In this document: piece after piece, positions 5,411 through 9,786 of the stretch
How positions within the stretch are numbered: the stretch's first letter is position 1
Layout of the letters: the number at the start of each line of letters is the position of its first letter
Source: an uncultured Eubacteriales bacterium
GTDB taxonomy: Bacteria > Bacillota_A > Clostridia > Christensenellales > Aristaeellaceae
Assembly: GCA_902795555.1 (NCBI GenBank)
Contig: CADBLV010000194.1
Coordinates: forward strand, 1 to 9,786
Reading direction: 5' to 3'
Length of the DNA stretch: 9,786 nt
Position numbers and translations under genes: made by a program
Notes under the pieces: generated by a model
Database searches by the model: none
The model's input: only the letters and a program-made list of their open reading frames with translations
What the model was told of the DNA's origin: nothing

Positions 5411-6874
5411 ATGACAAAAAGAAGAATGTTCCTTCGAATGATTACGGCTTCGCTGCTGCGTCGCCGCTCGCGCATGATGATCGCGCTGCTGTCCATCGGG
5501 ATCGGCGCCACGATTCTCTCGGGACTGGTGACCATCTATGTGGATGTTCCCAGACAGATGGGCGCCCAGTTTCGTTCCTACGGGGCGAATATGCTTCTCC
5601 TTCCGAAGGAGGGAGAGACGCTGAACAGCGAAAGCCTTGCGGAAACGCTGGAGACGATTCCGGGAGATCAGCTCATCGGCGCGACGCCATACCGGTATGT
5701 CCGGCTGGATATGACCTCGCGCCAGCAATCCTTCACGGCCGCGGGAACGGATTTTTCCCAGGTGCCCAAAACCAGCCCGTATTTCAGCATTGAAGGCGCC
5801 TATCCCGAAAACACCCGGGAGGTCCTGGTGGGAAAGAGCATAGCGGACACCATCGGGGTCAAAATCGGCTCCACGATGGAACTGACCTGGCAGCCTCCGG
5901 CACCGGAGCAGGAAGAGACGGAACAGGACGGGACAGCCGCTTTGCACGGAACGCTGTCCGGCAGCGCGGAAGGCTTCGGCGGCGGAACGGTGTATGTCCT
6001 TCTGAAGACGGACGATCATGGCGCGATTGAAAGCCTGGAGATTGATGCCTCGACGCAGACGCCGGAATACGGCGGGCGGGTCGGGGAGGATGAGGCTTTT
6101 CTGGCTCAGTTCAAAGGCAAATCCCTTCCTCTGACCCTCGGAGAGGACGTGGATGCCCTTTCCGGCGCGACGGTCACCTCCCAGGCGGTGATCGACGCGA
6201 TGAACAGCGCCCGGAAAACGACGGTCGCCGCGAAACCGCAGACGATGATTTTCACCGTTACCGGGATTCTGACCACAGGAGGGGAAGAGGAGGGATACGT
6301 CTTCCTGTCCCTGGAAGACATGAAAACCCTGACCGGATCGGATCAGCTGGACGTGGCGGAGCTGAGTGTTTCCGCCGCCGCGGAACAGCTGGAAACCTAT
6401 GCGGAGACCATATCCGGGAAAAGCGATCGGGTTCAGGCCCGACTGGTTAAACGGGTCACCCGTTCGGAAGCTTCCGTTCTGGAAAAGCTGACCGCGCTGG
6501 TTTTCCTGGTCACGCTCGTGGTGCTGCTGCTGACCATGATCTGCGTTTCCACAACGATGATGGCTGTGGTTTCCGAACGCCGGCGGGAAATCGGCCTCCG
6601 AAAAGCCCTCGGCGCTTCGGATGGATCGATCCGGGCGGAATTTCTGGGGGAAGGGCTCTTTCTGGGGCTGCTCGGCGGAGCCATGGGCGGGATCCTCGGC
6701 TTCGTTTTCGCCCAGGTGGTCAGCGTGAATGTGTTCGGCTCCTCTATTACGCTGCAGCCGCTGATGCTTCCCGTGGCTATGCTGGTTTCCATGCTGATTG
6801 CGGCCCTGAGCTGCCTGCTTCCGATCAGAAGCGCGGTTGCGGTCGATCCGGCGCTGGTTCTGAGGGGAGAATAG
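5411..6874 (+). CDS. FtsX/MacB-type ABC permease with an inserted FMN-binding domain
   Basis: A 487-residue permease, second of the pair. Residues 22-44 form the N-terminal helix. A MacB-like outer domain follows, then three helices in the FtsX domain (about 357-487) with the segment ERRREIGLRKALGAS. The outer domain is split: after the strand ending ELTW at residue 160, about 117 residues intervene before it resumes with IFTVTGIL at 280. The insert has a Pro/Glu-rich linker and then an FMN_bind-type domain (about 180-268), with a Gly-rich start (GSAEGFGGGT), TPEYGGRV and QFKGK, and the flavinylation motif D248-ALSGAT-VTS. Thr254 is the expected site for FMN attached by ApbE. The start is ATG 5411 with GGAGGT at 5398-5403; the frame is open to 5321, but that extension overlaps the previous gene. 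The fusion implies flavin electron transfer in an ABC transporter complex. Very sure of the permease, and fairly sure of the flavin domain from motifs alone. Confidence 0.9.
   Translation: MTKRRMFLRMITASLLRRRSRMMIALLSIGIGATILSGLVTIYVDVPRQMGAQFRSYGANMLLLPKEGETLNSESLAETLETIPGDQLIGATPYRYVRLDMTSRQQSFTAAGTDFSQVPKTSPYFSIEGAYPENTREVLVGKSIADTIGVKIGSTMELTWQPPAPEQEETEQDGTAALHGTLSGSAEGFGGGTVYVLLKTDDHGAIESLEIDASTQTPEYGGRVGEDEAFLAQFKGKSLPLTLGEDVDALSGATVTSQAVIDAMNSARKTTVAAKPQTMIFTVTGILTTGGEEEGYVFLSLEDMKTLTGSDQLDVAELSVSAAAEQLETYAETISGKSDRVQARLVKRVTRSEASVLEKLTALVFLVTLVVLLLTMICVSTTMMAVVSERRREIGLRKALGASDGSIRAEFLGEGLFLGLLGGAMGGILGFVFAQVVSVNVFGSSITLQPLMLPVAMLVSMLIAALSCLLPIRSAVAVDPALVLRGE
5891..6241 (+). other. 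FMN_bind domain insert within the permease
   Basis: This is the coding segment for residues 161-277 of the permease. It matches the pattern of the RnfG/NqrC FMN-binding domain in order: glycine-rich strand, a DDHGAIESLEID strand pair, a threonine-proline-glycine loop, then D-x-x-S-G-A-T-x-T-S followed by QAVIDAMNSA. Its flanking linkers suggest a domain inserted at a loop of the outer domain. The motif residues for covalent FMN are all present. Confidence 0.85.
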
Positions 6875-6917
6875 AAGGAAAGGATTTCCGGAAAAGACGA
6901 AAAAAGGAGAAGAGAAA

Positions 6918-7595
6918 ATGCCTCTGCTTGAACTCAGAAATGTTTCAAAAATCTACGGTGATCTGAAGGCCCTGGATAACGTCTCGCTCCATGTGGATCG
7001 CGGGGAATGGGTGGCCATCATGGGCCCTTCGGGATCCGGAAAAAGCACGATGATGAACATGATCGGCTGTATGGACAGGCCCACCAAAGGCGAGGTGCTG
7101 CTGGACGGGGTGGACATCAGCAAAGAGAGCAGCAAAGCACTGACCGAAATCCGCCGGGATAAGATCGGCCTGATCTTTCAGCAGTTTCATATGGTTCATT
7201 ATCTGACGGCTGTGGAAAATGTGATGGTCAGCCAGTATTACCATTCCATGCCGGATGAAAAAGAAGCGCTGGAAGCGCTGGAACGGGTCGGCCTGCGGGA
7301 TCGGGCCCGGCATCTGCCCGGACAGCTCTCCGGCGGCGAACAGCAGCGGGTTTGTGTGGCCAGGGCGCTGATCAACCATCCGGAACTGATCCTCGCGGAT
7401 GAACCGACCGGCAATCTGGATGAAGCCAATGAAAACATCGTTCTGGATCTTTTCGCGCAACTGCATCGGGAAGGGACGACGCTCATTGTGGTCACTCATG
7501 ATCCGGAGGTGGCGGAAGCCGCCCAGCGCACCATTGTGCTGGAGCATGGCAGGGTGGCCCGGGAAGTGATCAACGAGAACTTCGGAAAGAACTGA
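6918..7595 (+). CDS. ABC transporter ATPase, MacB/LolD class
   Basis: A 225-residue cytoplasmic ATPase that powers the two permeases just upstream. All catalytic elements are present: Walker A GPSGSGKST (36-44), Q-loop Gln88, signature LSGGEQQR (137-144), Walker B LILADE (157-162) with catalytic Glu162, and switch His194 in VVTHD. The length and the DEPTGNLD sequence are typical of the MacB/LolD/FtsE branch that partners with FtsX-type permeases. The start is supported by AAGGAG at 6904-6909, 8 bases before the ATG. It sits 43 bases after the flavin-bearing permease. No unusual residues were noted. Substrate specificity lies with the permeases; the P19/FTR1 context points to iron acquisition. 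Confidence 0.95.
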   Translation: MPLLELRNVSKIYGDLKALDNVSLHVDRGEWVAIMGPSGSGKSTMMNMIGCMDRPTKGEVLLDGVDISKESSKALTEIRRDKIGLIFQQFHMVHYLTAVENVMVSQYYHSMPDEKEALEALERVGLRDRARHLPGQLSGGEQQRVCVARALINHPELILADEPTGNLDEANENIVLDLFAQLHREGTTLIVVTHDPEVAEAAQRTIVLEHGRVAREVINENFGKN

Positions 7596-7683
7596 ACGGT
7601 TCGAAAGGGAAAAGCAAACGAAAAGAAAGCCTGAAAGTTCTGCTTCATGTCGTATCGGTCCATCAAAAAACGGAGGCATCGTG

Positions 7684-8085
7684 ATGAAAAAGCAACAAAT
7701 TCCCGCCTGCATCCTTCTGGGGATTTCCATCGTCGCGGCGATCGGCAGCGTTACCTTTCTGGGACCCTGCGTTCATGAGGACGGGACGACCGGTGCCTGC
7801 ACCTGGGCCGGTCGGGTCCTGACGGGGGAGGGTTGCCTGATGGCCGTTTTTGCCCTGATCGCCCTTCTGGTCTCCCGCGCCCGCTTCGGCATCTATCTGG
7901 GAAGCGCGGCATTATCCGTCCTGGCGATCCTGACCCCGGGAACCCTCATCGCCCTTTGCCGCATGGACAGCATGCGATGCCGCTCGGTGATGCAGCCTGC
8001 GATGATCCTGCTTTTTGCCGCGGCCGGACTGGCCGCCCTGGCGGGGGCGGTTTTCTGCGGAAAAAAGGACGGGCCGCGATACTAA
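7684..8085 (+). CDS. Small four-helix membrane protein, DUF4418 type
   Basis: A 133-residue membrane protein resembling the DUF4418 family, which I know mainly as a small protein of unknown function beside FtsX-type ABC genes in Clostridia-like genomes. It has four hydrophobic helices (about 8-27, 50-66, 70-91 and 104-125). Two loops carry cysteine pairs: Cys29 and Cys39 after helix 1 (in PCVHEDGTTGAC) and Cys92 and Cys99 after helix 3 (in LCRMDSMRC, then MQP). Both loops should be on the same side of the membrane, and both also hold Met or His, so they could form a metal or thiol site. The start is ATG 7684, 7 bases after GGAGG (7672-7676); GTG 7681 is possible but too close to that site. 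It lies between two ABC units on the same strand. The family call is moderate; no function is claimed. Confidence 0.7.
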   Translation: MKKQQIPACILLGISIVAAIGSVTFLGPCVHEDGTTGACTWAGRVLTGEGCLMAVFALIALLVSRARFGIYLGSAALSVLAILTPGTLIALCRMDSMRCRSVMQPAMILLFAAAGLAALAGAVFCGKKDGPRY

Positions 8086-8122
8086 TTTTGCCCACGAGCG
8101 CGAAGCGGAGCGGCAGCAAAAT
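8085..8122 (+). other. Inverted repeat after the DUF4418 gene
   Basis: ATTTTGC (8085-8091) pairs with GCAAAAT (8116-8122), beginning at the last base of the DUF4418 stop. CC (8092-8093) can extend the stem to GG (8112-8113) past a two-base bulge, and CGC-GAA-GCG (8099-8107) can form an inner mini-stem. No T run follows on this strand, so a terminator is doubtful. It may be an interspersed repeat or a processing site. The remainder of the gap, 8123-8216, shows nothing clear except a weak, distant AAAGGA before the next ATG. Confidence 0.35.
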
Positions 8123-8216
8123 CGTCATCCGGCAGGGAACGGCAGATGTGAACCCGCAGTTCACAGAGGAGACGCGTTGTTGCTCCGGATTTTCGGAAAG
8201 GAAAAGCAAAACGAAC

Positions 8217-9419
8217 ATGAAAGTCTTTCCCATCGCTGTCAGGAACCTGATCCGGAAACCGGGCCGGACCATCACCCTCTCCCTGCTCACGGCGCTGCTG
8301 GCCATGGCGGTGTTCGGCGGGTCGGTGATCGTCCTGTCCCTTCGCGGCGGCCTCCAAAGCCTGGAAGCCCGGCTCGGCGCGGATATCATTCTGGTGCCCT
8401 CGGAGGCGCAGAGCAAGGTCAGCTTCCAGAATATGTTCCTTCAGGGAACCACAGGCGCTTTTTATATGGACGCGGACGTGACGGAGAAGGCGCTGGAAGT
8501 TCCGGGAGTGGAAAAAGCGGCCCCCCAGACCTTTCTGGCGTCCCTGAAGGCGGATTGCTGCTCTGTGAAAATCCAGGTGATCGGCATCGATCCGGGTCGG
8601 GATTTCACCGTTCAGCCCTGGATTGCCCGCAGCCTTACAGGAACCCTCGGAGACATGGACCTGGCCGTCGGATGCAGGGTGGAGGCGGGGATGGGGGAAA
8701 TCCTCCGGATTTATGATCAGCCCTGCAAGGTGGTTTCCCGGCTGGAGCCCACCGGAACCGGTCTGGACACGGCGGTTTACTGCAATATGAGCACGATGAA
8801 CGCCCTCCTGGCCGCGGCGGAGGAAAAGGGAATCAGCCATAAAATCGCCAGCGGGGATGACTCCGTGATTTCGGCCGTGTATATCAAGGTGAAGGACGGA
8901 TGGGATATCGACGCGGTGAACACCGCGCTCACAGGCCGCCTGCGCAAGGTGACAGCGGTTCGGTCCCGGTCCATGATCACCGGCGTTTCCGACAGCCTGG
9001 CCGGAGTCAGCCGGACGATCACCCTGATGATCGCGGTCATCTGGATCCTGGCGCTGATCATCCTTCTTCTGGCATATGTGCTCGTGGTTCGGGAACGGGC
9101 GAGGGAGTTTGCCGTTTACCGACTGTTAGGCGGATCGCGGGGGATGCTGGCCCGGCTGGCACTGTCGGAATCCTGCGCCTGCGGACTTCTCGGCGGGATG
9201 GCGGGCGTTCTCCTGGCTGCTTTGATGCTGTTTCCCTTTTCCACGCTGATTGAGAAAAGCCTGGGGCTGCCCTATCTGAAGCCGGCGATTTCCACAGTGC
9301 TCCTGCTGGGGGCGGGGGCAGTGGCGCTTTCCGCGGTCGTTTCCGCCCTGGCCGGCGCTGTGGCAGCCAGACGCCTGTCCGGCGTTCAGCCGGGAATCGC
9401 CTTGAGGGAGGGGAACTGA
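8217..9419 (+). CDS. FtsX-type ABC transporter permease (third)
   Basis: A 400-residue permease with one N-terminal helix (about 18-42), an outer domain of about 220 residues and three C-terminal helices (about 268-385) with the segment RERAREFAVYRLLGGS. It is not closely similar to the first two permeases by eye and has no flavin insert. The outer domain contains adjacent Cys114 and Cys115 plus Cys153, Cys170 and Cys189, unusual for an exposed domain. I chose ATG 8217 because the protein then starts with the short basic segment and helix typical of the family. The frame is open to 7833, but that part overlaps DUF4418 out of frame. The nearest purine-rich site (AAAGGA near 8197-8202) is about 14 bases away, so initiation looks weak; GTG 8148 in the same frame is an alternative. 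It precedes an ATPase gene by 4 bases and should form a separate ABC unit with it. Confidence 0.88.
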   Translation: MKVFPIAVRNLIRKPGRTITLSLLTALLAMAVFGGSVIVLSLRGGLQSLEARLGADIILVPSEAQSKVSFQNMFLQGTTGAFYMDADVTEKALEVPGVEKAAPQTFLASLKADCCSVKIQVIGIDPGRDFTVQPWIARSLTGTLGDMDLAVGCRVEAGMGEILRIYDQPCKVVSRLEPTGTGLDTAVYCNMSTMNALLAAAEEKGISHKIASGDDSVISAVYIKVKDGWDIDAVNTALTGRLRKVTAVRSRSMITGVSDSLAGVSRTITLMIAVIWILALIILLLAYVLVVRERAREFAVYRLLGGSRGMLARLALSESCACGLLGGMAGVLLAALMLFPFSTLIEKSLGLPYLKPAISTVLLLGAGAVALSAVVSALAGAVAARRLSGVQPGIALREGN

Positions 9420-9423
9420 GTCC

Positions 9424-9786
9424 ATGCTGACAGCCGATCAGATCAGTAAAACCTATTTCCGGAAAACAGGAGAGGCCAATTATTTTTACGCCGTTGCGCC
9501 GACCGACCTGCAGATTCCTGCCGGCGCGGTCACCGTCCTGACGGGAAAAAGCGGATCGGGAAAAACCACCCTGCTGCATATGCTCTCGGGTCTTCTTCCG
9601 CCCACGGAAGGCAGAGTATGGCTGGATGACACCGATCTGTACAGCCTGAAAGACGCCGCGCTTTCCCGTCTCCGATATGAGCGTATCGGCGTGGTTCCCC
9701 AGGCGCGAAGCGCTGTGGACACCCTCACGGTTCTGGAAAATATCTTCCTCCCGTCCATGATCTACGGAAGCCCGGCTCCGGAGAAG
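9424..9786 (+). CDS. ABC transporter ATPase, 3' end cut by the window
   Basis: The first 121 residues of an ABC ATPase continue to the window end without a stop. Walker A GKSGSGKTT is at residues 41-49, and the Q-loop Gln93 is in GVVPQ. The signature, Walker B and switch regions would lie downstream. GGGAGGGG at 9406-9413 precedes the ATG by 10 bases and lies inside the end of the permease gene, whose stop is 4 bases upstream, so the two are translationally linked. It belongs to the MacB/LolD-like group by its N-terminal pattern and should power the permease at 8217. It is a different protein from the ATPase at 6918, with a longer N-terminal loop before Walker A. Confidence 0.92.
   Translation, partial: MLTADQISKTYFRKTGEANYFYAVAPTDLQIPAGAVTVLTGKSGSGKTTLLHMLSGLLPPTEGRVWLDDTDLYSLKDAALSRLRYERIGVVPQARSAVDTLTVLENIFLPSMIYGSPAPEK

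Noticed and set aside
8085..8122. Factor-independent terminator after DUF4418
   Set aside because: The stem is bulged and interrupted, and no T run follows. Kept only as an inverted repeat.
7833..8216. Upstream extension of the third permease
   Set aside because: It runs through DUF4418 in another frame and lacks any domain; the family-typical N-terminus begins at 8217.

Overview
The window holds one head-to-tail, plus-strand gene cluster that runs off both ends. It is a P19/FTR1-type iron acquisition locus. The gene order is: FTR1-family permease (5' end cut off), P19/Tp34-family metal-binding protein, DUF2318 redox-type membrane protein, two FtsX/MacB-type ABC permeases, an ABC ATPase, a DUF4418-type small membrane protein, a third FtsX-type permease and a second ABC ATPase (3' end cut off). 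From memory, the first six follow the order of the Campylobacter jejuni p19 locus (FTR1, p19, DUF2318, permease, permease, ATPase). The high GC content, strong AGGAGG-type ribosome binding sites, GTG starts and DUF4418 gene suggest a GC-rich, anaerobic, host-associated Clostridia-like bacterium. No marker gene fixes the taxonomy.

Layout: 1-1847 FTR1; 1844-2395 P19 (4-base ATGA overlap); 2396-2661 an unusual gap of 266 bases with a 33-bp tandem repeat, two strong hairpins, two mini reading frames and a 13-bp direct repeat; 2662-4086 DUF2318; 4099-5409 and 5411-6874 paired permeases; 6918-7595 ATPase; 7684-8085 DUF4418; 8086-8216 a short gap with an inverted repeat; 8217-9419 permease; 9424-end ATPase. 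I saw no tRNA, rRNA, CRISPR array, insertion sequence or convincing promoter or factor-independent terminator. The operon promoter must lie upstream of the window.

The most striking feature is in the second permease (5411-6874). Its extracytoplasmic domain is interrupted by about 117 residues that read as an FMN-binding (FMN_bind, RnfG/NqrC-type) domain with an intact covalent-flavinylation motif, DALSGATVTS. An ABC permease subunit carrying its own flavin, next to a CxxC-rich DUF2318 protein, P19 and FTR1, suggests that electron transfer is built into iron uptake. As a working model (inference): P19 captures iron outside the membrane, DUF2318 and the flavinylated permease move electrons to or from the metal site, the ATPase drives the permease pair, and FTR1 carries iron inward. 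The second permease/ATPase pair with DUF4418 may be an accessory or duplicated module. An ApbE-type flavin transferase would be needed and is not in this window.
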